From an uncultured Alteromonadaceae bacterium (GTDB lineage Bacteria > Pseudomonadota > Gammaproteobacteria > Enterobacterales > Alteromonadaceae), in the NCBI GenBank assembly GCA_947494925.1, contig CANLWS010000007.1, positions 186,001 to 250,000 of the forward strand: a stretch of DNA of 64,000 nt, given 5' to 3'. Every line of letters begins with the position of its first letter. Within the stretch, counting starts at the first letter, position 1. Of the stretch, positions 1 to 7,470 are shown piece by piece. The notes below the pieces were generated by a model. That model was not told the DNA's origin. It saw only the letters and a list, made by a program, of their open reading frames with translations, and ran no database searches. Made by a program: the position numbers and the translations under genes.

Positions 1-572
1 AGATTGTATCTGGTCGTGGTCAAGTAACTAACTTGAACAGTTCTCTTCCAAACGGTAGCGATTTCTGCCCAGGTTGTGAACTGACTTTCGCTTTCTCGAT
101 GGAACTTGTTTCTTTCATCGGTACGCCTAACGCTACTCTTGGTGGTATTGACGGTGACTTTACTTTTAAAGATTTGACTATCAGCTTCTATGTTGATGAT
201 ACTCCTAACTTTGACGGTACTATGGCTTCTTCAATCGACGGTGACCTTTGGTTAGAGCTAGTTCTTAACCCAAGCAACTTCCTGACTGGTACTGGTACTG
301 CGCTAGGTAGTGGTAGTGACCAAGGTACAGGTTCTGGTGTACTTGACGTGACTGGCGGTTTGGCAGCAGGTAACTTCGATACTAACACTCAGGCAGCTGG
401 TGGTGACTTGACGTTGACGTCTTCTTTCCAACCAACTCAAGGTGCACCTGGTCTACTTAACGGTACATTCGACCTTACTGGTAACAGTATTCCAGAGCCT
501 TCTGCTTTAGCTCTGCTAGGTCTTGGCCTGATGGCTTTCGGTGGCGCAGCACGTCGTCGTAAAAAAGCATAA
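1..572 (+). CDS. PEP-CTERM sorting-domain protein, 5' end outside window (partial)
   Basis: The reading frame is already open at the left edge (frame of base 3), so the N-terminus and signal peptide lie outside the window. The visible part is a Gly/Thr/Asp-rich extracellular domain. It ends in an IPEPSALALLGLG-type motif, a short hydrophobic helix and a basic ARRRKKA tail, which is the classic tripartite PEP-CTERM signal. In this family an exosortase cleaves and anchors or releases the protein during export, usually in bacteria that make exopolysaccharide. No exosortase gene is in this window. The protein is a close paralogue of the product of 1591-2346 on the opposite strand. Codon choice (GGT, ACT, CTT) suggests high expression. 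The first TTG at 33 is not a credible start because homology with the paralogue continues upstream. Confidence 0.93.
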   Translation, partial: IVSGRGQVTNLNSSLPNGSDFCPGCELTFAFSMELVSFIGTPNATLGGIDGDFTFKDLTISFYVDDTPNFDGTMASSIDGDLWLELVLNPSNFLTGTGTALGSGSDQGTGSGVLDVTGGLAAGNFDTNTQAAGGDLTLTSSFQPTQGAPGLLNGTFDLTGNSIPEPSALALLGLGLMAFGGAARRRKKA

Positions 573-660
573 TTGGTTGTAGTAACTGCAACCCGTAAAT
601 ACAACTATGATCCTCTACACAATCTAAGATGGAACTAACGTTGTAGTTACTAAGCAATTG

Positions 661-692
661 AAAACGCCGGTCAAGTAGTTGACCGGCGTTTT
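661..692 (+). terminator. Rho-independent terminator of the first PEP-CTERM gene
   Basis: A perfect 14-bp stem (661-674 with 679-692) encloses a GTAG loop and runs into T residues. It lies 89 nt after the stop codon at 572. The A-rich left flank means it may also work in reverse. Confidence 0.9.
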
Positions 693-1545
693 TGTATGTC
701 TGATCAAAAATTGATTTATGTTAATTCCTTTCACAGCTTCTGGTCTCACCAGATTTTCCATTGCCTTCAAATTATTAGATTGTACGAAAATCAACTTTTA
801 GTCTGACTCAATACTTTCAACTCAATCCAATGTTCCTTCGGCTCAACCTCAATTCATGCTGCGACTATCCAACAAAATTACAAAAGGGCCGTGAGGAGTG
901 AGGGGCTGAAGCCGTCAAAATTGAATTGTTGACCAACACGTAAGGCGACCAGCAACCTGGATCAAACTTAACGCCAGGTATTAAGCCGGATGCAACTACA
1001 TTACGTTGTTGTGCGTCCAAGCCTAAGAATAGCGGGTTTAGTGTGGTGTATTGATACTATCTACTCCCGCTGTGCCGTTTAATGTTTGCTACAAAGAGGA
1101 GTGCATATACGAACTGATTTTAGCTCACAGAGTTCTATGCCCCTATTGTTCTACTCCCTTACCTGGGCCGAGCGTCCACATACACTTTGATAAGGTGTGA
1201 AATCTTGTCTGAGGAACCGAAGAATAGATCTTGGTTTTATAGAGCAGTTCAAAATGCTGCCTAGAAAGAGTATTCACTGAGTGTTTATTTTTCTGAGAGA
1301 CTCTCCATCAGTACGGAAAACCGGGGCAGATAGTGAGTCGCCAGGGCAATGATAAACTTGTATGACTGAGTAAACTAGCATTGTTTGTAAAGCTTAAAGC
1401 CGCACGCAATTAAACTTTAGAGGTTCTTGTGTTATGGGTTCAAAGAGAAGGGAGCAGTTATTCAGGATTGCACAGATCGAGCTTTTGAAAAAACATTTGA
1501 TGTATGAGTACTGTACTTTCTTTCGTGTTTGATTCTAGATACAAA

Positions 1546-1575
1546 AAAGCCCCGATACCTAGGTATCGGGGCTTT
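1546..1575 (-). terminator. Rho-independent terminator of the second PEP-CTERM gene
   Basis: A perfect 15-bp inverted repeat is centred on 1560/1561. Read on the minus strand it is followed by a run of T. It begins 15 nt beyond the stop codon of the gene at 1591-2346. Confidence 0.9.
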
Positions 1576-1590
1576 ATTAATTTAACCGTT

Positions 1591-2346
1591 TTACTTAGCT
1601 TTTCTGCGACGCGCTGCGCCACCGAAAGCCATCAGGCCAAGACCTAGCAGAGCTAGAGCAGAAGGCTCTGGGATACTGTTACCAGTCAGGTCGAATGTAC
1701 CGTTAAGTAGACCAGGTGCACCTTGAGTTGGTTGGAAAGAAGAGGTCAAGGTCAAGTCACCACCAGCTGCCTGAGTGTTCGTATCGAAGTTACCCATAGC
1801 CAAGCCATCTGTCACGTCAAGTACGCCTGAACCTGTACCTTGGTCACTACCACTACCTAGCGCAGTACCAGTACCAGTCAGGAAGTTACTTGGGTTAAGC
1901 ATTAGCTCCAACCATAGGTCACCATCAATAGAAGAAGCCATTGAACCGTCAAAGTCTGGTGAGTCGTCAACATAGAAGCTAATAGTCAGATCTTTAAAGG
2001 TAAAGTCACCGTCTACACCGCCAAGTCCAAGGTTAGGTGTACCAACAAAAGAAACCAATTCCATTGAGAAAGCAAAGGTTAATTCGCAACCTGGGCAAAA
2101 ATTTGCAGAATTTGGAACTGAGCTGTTGATTTGAGTAACCTGACCACGACCAGTAACAATATCACCTGGGTTTACTGCCGCGTCTTCGAAGATAGTACCA
2201 TTGGCAACAAAATCTGCTAGATCCGGGAACGCAAAGGCTTGATCCGGATCCCAGATTACTCCACCAACATTGATAGGAACCGCATGGGAACTTAAAGATA
2301 TGGTAAGTGCCGCCGCACCTGCCAAAAGAGTTTTGAATAATTTCAT
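1591..2346 (-). CDS. PEP-CTERM sorting-domain protein (full length, 251 aa)
   Basis: This is a secreted surface protein. Residues 1-22 form a Sec signal peptide (MKLFK basic start, hydrophobic core, cleavage after SSHA). The mature part is a Gly/Asp/Thr-rich domain of unknown fold with one close Cys pair (FCPGC). The C-terminus has the PEP-CTERM signal: IPEP, a hydrophobic helix, then ARRRKAK. Exosortase processing is the family expectation. The start ATG has AAGGCGG upstream. A sigma-54-type promoter lies about 95 bp upstream (2440-2455). The paralogue at 1-572 points towards it, and DNA identity between the two is visibly higher in the 3' half than in the 5' half. In PEP-CTERM bacteria such genes are linked to exopolysaccharide or floc formation. 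Confidence 0.95.
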   Translation of the reverse strand: MKLFKTLLAGAAALTISLSSHAVPINVGGVIWDPDQAFAFPDLADFVANGTIFEDAAVNPGDIVTGRGQVTQINSSVPNSANFCPGCELTFAFSMELVSFVGTPNLGLGGVDGDFTFKDLTISFYVDDSPDFDGSMASSIDGDLWLELMLNPSNFLTGTGTALGSGSDQGTGSGVLDVTDGLAMGNFDTNTQAAGGDLTLTSSFQPTQGAPGLLNGTFDLTGNSIPEPSALALLGLGLMAFGGAARRRKAK

Positions 2347-2439
2347 CGCTAACCGCCTTGTTTTATTATCTAGATTTAAATTTCCAGTTAAAACAACAGC
2401 TGTACAACCAAATCAGCTAAAACTGTACGATTTGACTAA

Positions 2440-2455
2440 TGCAAGTGGGGGGCCA
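2440..2455 (-). promoter_or_regulatory. Sigma-54 (-24/-12) promoter for the PEP-CTERM gene
   Basis: On the minus strand the sequence reads TGGCCCC-CCAC-TTGCA. It has the exact spacing of the RpoN consensus (TGGCACG-N4-TTGCW), with GG and GC ten bases apart. It would start transcription near 2428 and give a leader of about 80 nt. RpoN dependence, with the PrsK/PrsR two-component pair, is reported for other PEP-CTERM genes. The assignment here is inferred from sequence. Confidence 0.65.
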
Positions 2456-2566
2456 ACTTTCGGAAAACTTCTTAAGGTGTTGAAATATAAGAAAAAAACA
2501 AAATTTTCGGTCAATACTCAATATTTAACTTACCTAGTTGTGTAAAAAATTACGACAGTTTATTTT

Positions 2567-3631
2567 CTAAGTTGCCTGAATTTTTTTCAAGGAGTTGAGT
2601 GCTCGCCTGTTGCTTCTGGGTGCTTCTCCCGACCTTTCTCCCAGTCGAAAAAACATGATGGCGTGGCCTCTATCTTGGGTAATTTCGTCAAGTTCCGCTT
2701 TGACTTCAGCTAATTTCGAAGAAAGATCTGCTCTCAGTGGAGGGTTGGCGAGACTTAATACTCCTGGTGCGGCATACAGATGAACTGATAGTCCAAGTTC
2801 TGTAGCTTTAAGCCAAACACGCTGAATCTGGCGACCCGTGTTAAACACATCATCTGATTCATCAGATGGACTCGTAATCATTGCTAGTGCTGGCGAATTT
2901 AATATTGGCAAGGTTACAGAGCGAATAGCAATGAGTTTACTCGCGCCGATATAGTTAAGCGCTTTCATGATCGGCCAGCTTTTTAACATTCTGAACATTG
3001 GGCGGGCTGGGGGCTCGATTCCAAGGACAGGTAAAGTCATGCCTTCCTCTGGGTTTGATTCTCCGAATTTAACCGTATCGAATAATTCAGCATGCAGGGT
3101 CTCGTCTTTAAACCTTACTGCCTCCGCTTTGCGGATGGTTGGTTCGACTGCTTTAATGGTGGACTTCTCATTAAAACTTAGCAATTGGCAACCTGTATGT
3201 TGAATTGACTGAGCCAACTGCGAAAACTGTTGTTCAGTGACATTACCTTTAAAAGGGAAACGTCGATCACTGTGGCGCAATTCAATTTGTGACGCTAGCT
3301 TATTCTGTTCGTTTACCTCAATTTCTCCATCGAGGGGAACAAACTGAATTGTGACTATTATGTCTTTTCCTTCGTGGGAATAAGCCACTTCCGCTGATAA
3401 ACTAAAATCTAGTGCTCTAAGAACTGCATTTTCCACCGCAGCTCCCATTGCCAAATTAGTCAGAATGTAAGTGTTATCAGTGGCTTTGCCACTACGATCT
3501 TTATCATTATTCAGTACTAACTCGTTTTCACCAGTCCAATCCCATTGCCAGGGGCACGAGTTGTCAGCGGATGGGGCTTGTCTGGCTGCTTCCAAAATTG
3601 CTAATTGAGAAGGTGTTAAAGTTGATTCCAC
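2567..3631 (-). CDS. Nitroreductase-family protein (354 aa)
   Basis: This is a flavin-dependent oxidoreductase of the nitroreductase superfamily, double-domain (Acg-like) type. The N-terminus has the family pattern of an early ARQAPSADNSCPW segment (FMN-binding). A C-terminal half contains GRQIQRVWLKATELGLSVH and a final MFFRLGE-type strand before the basic tail. The substrate is unknown. The start is GTG at 3631 with AGAGG about 9 nt upstream, only 12 nt after the stop of the ThiF-like gene, so the two are co-transcribed. In mycobacteria a ThiF domain and a nitroreductase domain are fused in one protein (Rv1355c/MoeY type). Here the same pair appears as two adjacent genes, which supports a joint reaction. 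Confidence 0.8.
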   Translation of the reverse strand: MESTLTPSQLAILEAARQAPSADNSCPWQWDWTGENELVLNNDKDRSGKATDNTYILTNLAMGAAVENAVLRALDFSLSAEVAYSHEGKDIIVTIQFVPLDGEIEVNEQNKLASQIELRHSDRRFPFKGNVTEQQFSQLAQSIQHTGCQLLSFNEKSTIKAVEPTIRKAEAVRFKDETLHAELFDTVKFGESNPEEGMTLPVLGIEPPARPMFRMLKSWPIMKALNYIGASKLIAIRSVTLPILNSPALAMITSPSDESDDVFNTGRQIQRVWLKATELGLSVHLYAAPGVLSLANPPLRADLSSKLAEVKAELDEITQDRGHAIMFFRLGERSGEAPRSNRRALNSLKKIQAT

Positions 3632-3643
3632 GATACTAAACCT

Positions 3644-4510
3644 CTATGAAATGCCAAAAGCTTGCTTGGCAGCAACCAGATTCTCTTTAAAGTCCGGGTT
3701 AGTATGACCGCCAGGAATTTCCGTTTTTTGCATCTCATTCATGTAGGGGTCCCAATGCATGCCTTGAGGAGCACAAACAAGATCACCACGACCCAACAGT
3801 ATCTTAATTGCGTATGCACCCGCTACGCCTGCACTCATTGTGCATCCGATAATAGTTGATGGGCCGACTTTCTTGACTAAATCCAGCTTTGTCGGGTCCA
3901 CAAGATATTTCGACTGTAGTCCGGATGGTGCGAGTCCGAGATAAAACCTCAGGTACTGTTCTGTTTCAGACTTTCCATGCATGCCAAAATAGTCTTCAAA
4001 AGTCATTTTACCTGGCATGAAGCACAGAAAAGCCGTTCCCATTCCCAGAGGGGCTGCTGTGATAGCTGGGATCCCTTTCTCTGCGCATTTCTCGAATACT
4101 TTGATACGAGCTTTGATCGCAAAGAAATCCAAACTGTCAATGTACAGGTCAACATCTTGTAAAAAGTCATCAACATTATCTTCATTGATGCCTTCAGGAA
4201 AACTGCGTAGATCAGCCTCTGGATTGATATTTTCAAGTGTTTCATTCATTACGGTCATTTTAGGACGTCCGACCGTAGACATCATCGCGCCTACCTGTCG
4301 ATTGAAATTTTCAACACCGAAGTCATCAAAATCGGCCAGATTAAACTTGCCAATTCCGAGCCTGGCCATGGTTAAAGAGTGAATGCCACCAACACCGCCA
4401 CAACCCGCTATGGCAACCCGTTTATTTTTCAAGCTCGCCTGTTCCTGCTCGGTGAACCATCCGATATTACGCGAAAACGCTTTGTCGTAGTCGAAACTTT
4501 CTGTAGTCAT
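3644..4510 (-). CDS. ThiF/E1-like adenylyltransferase (288 aa)
   Basis: This is a Rossmann-fold enzyme of the E1/ThiF/MoeB superfamily, whose members adenylate a carboxylate, often a protein or peptide C-terminus. The nucleotide-binding glycine motif GCGGVGG is at about residues 36-42. It is followed by the acidic DFDDF segment and the NFNRQ motif typical of the family. A cysteine in IIGCTMSAG (about residues 222-230) could serve as a catalytic or structural thiol. I see no CxxC zinc pairs. It lies 15 nt downstream of the acyltransferase gene and 12 nt upstream of the nitroreductase gene in one minus-strand operon. The substrate is unknown. The acyltransferase product is the obvious candidate, which is inference. 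Confidence 0.85.
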   Translation of the reverse strand: MTTESFDYDKAFSRNIGWFTEQEQASLKNKRVAIAGCGGVGGIHSLTMARLGIGKFNLADFDDFGVENFNRQVGAMMSTVGRPKMTVMNETLENINPEADLRSFPEGINEDNVDDFLQDVDLYIDSLDFFAIKARIKVFEKCAEKGIPAITAAPLGMGTAFLCFMPGKMTFEDYFGMHGKSETEQYLRFYLGLAPSGLQSKYLVDPTKLDLVKKVGPSTIIGCTMSAGVAGAYAIKILLGRGDLVCAPQGMHWDPYMNEMQKTEIPGGHTNPDFKENLVAAKQAFGIS

Positions 4511-4525
4511 TTTATTGCTCAGACT

Positions 4526-5287
4526 TTATTCATAAGGGTATAAGGTTAGTTGCTTTCTCAATTGAATTTCCAATAAATCATACAGCGCTCTTATTTCAGC
4601 GTTGAGATTTGATACAAATCCTTCCTGATCCAAGTAGAAGAGTGCCCGGATACCGTGATAGTCAAGTTCCTCACCACACTGAACGAAGTTTAATCCCAAT
4701 CTACCCAGGCGTTTCTTTAATCTAGGCTCAACCACCACAAACATGTGGCTGTGGTTGCACATATTCACCATCGCAATCACGCCCAGGTATAAGCCGATAG
4801 CAATATTGGGAAAATTGCGCCGTTCTTCTTCAGAAAAAATATCCTTCTTTTCGCTTAACTCATTGATGACGAAAGGCATTTTCTGCTCATCTAGACGCCG
4901 CCTGAACGAACCGGGTACGGATAATCTGGAAATTTCCCCGAACGAACCCCTGGGGAGAGTAGTTGGGTCGAGTACATCCTTGAGGACGGTATCTGCACAG
5001 TGAAGCTCGAAAGGAAGTTCTGCAGATGGATCAGAGATCGGTGGTATCACTAACCTGACTGTACCCGCATAAGCTTTAGTACGCTTGTGAACCAACAGCA
5101 ACGGAAAAGAATAGGGATCACATTCATCCGTTTCCATACGGTCTTCATTGGTCGGTTCCCAGCCTAATTCCTCTGAGTAAACCATGTGTCGAATCTTATA
5201 AGATTCTTTTTTTAGCTCCGGCGTATCGGCCAAGATAATCTCGAAATACTTGTCAAAGTTTTCCGCCAGTGAGAGTGGTGGTTCCAT
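4526..5287 (-). CDS. PEP-CTERM/exosortase-associated acyltransferase (253 aa)
   Basis: This is a GNAT-fold acyltransferase of the family named for its association with PEP-CTERM/exosortase genomes, distantly similar to N-acyl amino acid and autoinducer synthases. Recognisable parts are the ESYKIRHMVYSEELGW segment near residues 27-42, the central FGEISRLSVPGSFRRR block, and a C-terminal half with FVVVEPRLKKRLGRLGL. It probably transfers a fatty acyl group to a small amine or amino acid. The substrate is not known. It is the first gene of the acyltransferase-ThiF-nitroreductase operon. Upstream is a TATAAT -10 with a palindrome beside it (5342-5353). Its neighbourhood with two PEP-CTERM genes fits the family name. 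Confidence 0.85.
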   Translation of the reverse strand: MEPPLSLAENFDKYFEIILADTPELKKESYKIRHMVYSEELGWEPTNEDRMETDECDPYSFPLLLVHKRTKAYAGTVRLVIPPISDPSAELPFELHCADTVLKDVLDPTTLPRGSFGEISRLSVPGSFRRRLDEQKMPFVINELSEKKDIFSEEERRNFPNIAIGLYLGVIAMVNMCNHSHMFVVVEPRLKKRLGRLGLNFVQCGEELDYHGIRALFYLDQEGFVSNLNAEIRALYDLLEIQLRKQLTLYPYE

Positions 5288-5330
5288 ATTAATACCTCTA
5301 GCTTATTTTAGACTATCTGTCCTTTTATTT

Positions 5331-5353
5331 ATTATACCGAAGTACAACTGTAC
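5331..5353 (-). promoter_or_regulatory. Candidate promoter and operator of the acyltransferase operon
   Basis: On the minus strand a perfect TATAAT (+ strand 5331-5336) lies 43 nt upstream of the ATG. Immediately upstream, in the spacer, is GTACA-GT-TGTAC (5342-5353), an inverted repeat that a regulator could bind. The -35 element is poor (GAACAT), which fits activator dependence. No regulator gene is adjacent. Confidence 0.4.
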
Positions 5354-5416
5354 ATGTTCCACCGATGGCGCGGTGTTTGCAACTATCAATTTGTCTAGAT
5401 GATCTGTTCGCTTTTA

Positions 5417-6274
5417 TCAGTTTGATGCGATCAATCTCCCAAATTTTTGAGGTATGAACTGCAACGCAGATTGATACCCGGAGTTATATAGTGCTTTTTT
5501 GTCTTCTGACGTCATATTAAAGTCCACTGCTGACGACGTTCCCGTATCAACGACAATAGTGTTATGCCAGTGCTCGGCATTAACGTATTCTCTAGATAGA
5601 GCGGTCATAAAGGTTCGGATCAACATAAACACAAATTCAGGCAGTTGAAAAAAGGCATGACGCTTTCGAATCATTGGGCTTTGTTGGCTTTTCAACCGAA
5701 AACAGACATTGGGGGTTTGATCGCCTGACCAGTTTCGGAACAATGCGTCTTCGGACAGGATAGCACCATCAACCAGAAGGTGGTCCTTGTAGGGTTTAAA
5801 ACTAAACACCAGGGGAATGGACATGGAAAACCTTACAGCTTCTGAAATTTTCATCGCAGGTGCAGTATTACGATTAAAAATTACCGGCCCGCCACCATTG
5901 ACATCGGTGGCCACAATATTCAGATTTTTCTGAATGTCTGAAAAGGTTTTACCCATCAGTTGATCATCCATCCAATGTTCAAATTTATCTCCTGAACTGA
6001 GTCCACCATCTTTTAGCAATCTATATATTGAATAACCTCTGAATTGCCTGAAGTCAGTTGACATCGCCAGCTGCATGATATCTTCAAGTGAACGTCCGCT
6101 GCACACCAAAGCAGACACAATTGAGCCACCTGAGATGCCAACAATATGGTTGTAATTCAGCGACAGCTCATTGAGTGCCTGAAAAATGCCAATATGAGCG
6201 GTAAGACGTGTCCCGCCGCCAGAAAAAATAGGTACAATATCCTGTGTTTTAGTTTGCTCTGCTTTATCGGGCAT
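5417..6274 (-). CDS. Patatin-like phospholipase (285 aa)
   Basis: This is a predicted lipid acyl hydrolase with a Ser-Asp dyad. The oxyanion-hole glycine motif FSGGGTRLTAH is near residues 17-27. The nucleophile elbow GISGGS (GxSxG) is near residues 47-52. The catalytic Asp lies in VDGAI near residue 168. There is no signal peptide, so it probably acts in the cytoplasm or at the inner membrane. It lies 129 nt upstream of the acyltransferase gene on the same strand and could supply acyl groups for it. The intervening promoter candidate suggests a separate start for the acyltransferase operon. The family is common and the substrate cannot be read from sequence. Confidence 0.88.
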   Translation of the reverse strand: MPDKAEQTKTQDIVPIFSGGGTRLTAHIGIFQALNELSLNYNHIVGISGGSIVSALVCSGRSLEDIMQLAMSTDFRQFRGYSIYRLLKDGGLSSGDKFEHWMDDQLMGKTFSDIQKNLNIVATDVNGGGPVIFNRNTAPAMKISEAVRFSMSIPLVFSFKPYKDHLLVDGAILSEDALFRNWSGDQTPNVCFRLKSQQSPMIRKRHAFFQLPEFVFMLIRTFMTALSREYVNAEHWHNTIVVDTGTSSAVDFNMTSEDKKALYNSGYQSALQFIPQKFGRLIASN

Positions 6275-6452
6275 ACTGCATCGAGTTTAATAATCGCTTA
6301 TTATTCATATGATTATGGTCTATTTTAATAATAAATCATGTGTAGATTACATATTTCGACAGACAAGACTTCAAATAGGTAATATTCGTACTCATCGAGG
6401 CAATAGCGGATGAGGCTTCTAAGACAAGAAAGCGTTAACTTAAGGATTAGCC

Positions 6453-7214
6453 ATGTGGGCAATGAGTAGACTGTTTATGATCGCACTTCTGATAGTGTTG
6501 CACAGCACCTCAACCTTAGCACATGATTTCGTGGCCACTGTCACTAATATCAAACCTTCGGTCGTGGGGGTAGGAGTCTACGATCCTTTGGCAGCACCCA
6601 GATCGACTTTACAAGGTACCGGGTTTGTTGTTGGGGACGGTACCTTGGTGGTCACGAACTATCATGTAGTATCTAAGCCTTTGAAAAAGGATGTTAGGCA
6701 AAGTCGCGTCATTTTTACTGGGTCTGGGAAAAATCCTCAGACAGTTATGGCGGAAGTGATTGAAATTGATCCCTTGCATGATCTAGCCCTGTTAAAAATC
6801 AAAAAGGCATTACCACCACTACAATTAGGCCTTGATGCTGTTGTTCCAGATGGCACGCAAATCGCATTTACAGGTTACCCAATTGGTGCTGTCTTAGGTC
6901 TGTACGCGGCTACTCACACAGGAATAATCGCCGCATATACGCCAGTGATTACACCAAGCGTGAATTCCGACAAGTTGAGTGCCGATGCAATAAGGCGCCT
7001 GAGAGATCCTTATTTTATATATCAGTTGGATGCAACCGCCTATCCCGGCAATAGCGGTAGTCCTGTGTATGATGTGGAGACAGGAAAAGTTGTTGCAATA
7101 ATCAACAAGGTATTCATTAAAAAAACTAAGGAATCTGCGTTAACCGATCCTAGCGGGATCACCTATGCTATTCCTGTGGCCTATCTTAAAAAAATGCTGG
7201 CTAAACTCAAATAG
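6453..7214 (+). CDS. Secreted trypsin-like serine protease (253 aa)
   Basis: A signal peptide (residues 1-23, ending STLA) is followed by a chymotrypsin-fold domain. The catalytic triad is visible: His in TNYHVV, Asp in DPLHDLALLK, and Ser in YPGNSGSPV. There is no PDZ domain, so this is not a DegP/DegS protease but a single-domain S1C-like periplasmic or extracellular enzyme. AAGGA sits six bases before the ATG; a second ATG three codons downstream is possible. It stands between the divergent patatin gene and the Tat-protein operon. Its location beside surface-protein genes suggests a maturation or quality-control role, which is inference. Confidence 0.88.
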   Translation: MWAMSRLFMIALLIVLHSTSTLAHDFVATVTNIKPSVVGVGVYDPLAAPRSTLQGTGFVVGDGTLVVTNYHVVSKPLKKDVRQSRVIFTGSGKNPQTVMAEVIEIDPLHDLALLKIKKALPPLQLGLDAVVPDGTQIAFTGYPIGAVLGLYAATHTGIIAAYTPVITPSVNSDKLSADAIRRLRDPYFIYQLDATAYPGNSGSPVYDVETGKVVAIINKVFIKKTKESALTDPSGITYAIPVAYLKKMLAKLK

Positions 7215-7375
7215 TTTGCATTTTATTTCTGTTCTGACCGTCGCACATTTGCCGATTCGACAAAACTTTGTGTGATCATTCGAGAAAATAGTTAATGTGG
7301 GAGTAGTCTATGAGCACAGCTTTGCGTATAATGCACTTCATTACGTAGTCGGCAATGCCTTTGTTGTTGTATTGT

Positions 7376-7391
7376 TGGCTTCAATATTGCA
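7376..7391 (+). promoter_or_regulatory. Sigma-54 (-24/-12) promoter of the Tat-protein/HPr-rel-A operon
   Basis: The sequence TGGCTTC-AATA-TTGCA matches the RpoN consensus with exact spacing (GG and GC ten bases apart). It lies 80 nt before the ATG at 7471. The 256-nt gap it occupies holds no other gene. It is the same promoter class and geometry as the one upstream of the PEP-CTERM gene, which suggests a common regulon. Confidence 0.6.
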
Positions 7392-7470
7392 TCGTGATTA
7401 TGTATTAGTGTAATTTGGGTCGGCTTTGTTAAGAAAGCTGACACTTTCAGTGATGTTCAGGCAGTGAGTT

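Larger units (their letters stand above)
573..1590. other. 1 kb non-coding stretch between the convergent PEP-CTERM genes; possible decayed mobile-element leader
   Basis: No convincing gene lies here. Apart from the two terminators at its ends, bases 885-1105 look structured. ACCTGG (955-960) can pair with CCAGGT (974-979). AGCGGG (1031-1036) can pair with CCCGCT (1066-1071), with an inner TAGT/ACTA stem and internal loops between. A Shine-Dalgarno-like AAAGAGGAG follows at about 1093-1101, but no long ORF comes after it. This layout (structured leader, ribosome-binding site, then a missing frame) reminds me of the 5' non-coding end of IS110-family elements that carries bridge RNA. That is memory-based and unverified. 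A 32-codon frame at 1434-1532 is too short to call. Confidence 0.3.

Noticed and set aside
1434-1532. Short 32-codon frame with AGAGG upstream in the PEP-CTERM spacer
   Set aside because: Protein-like composition but too short and without recognisable family or overlap with a transcript signal; left unannotated.
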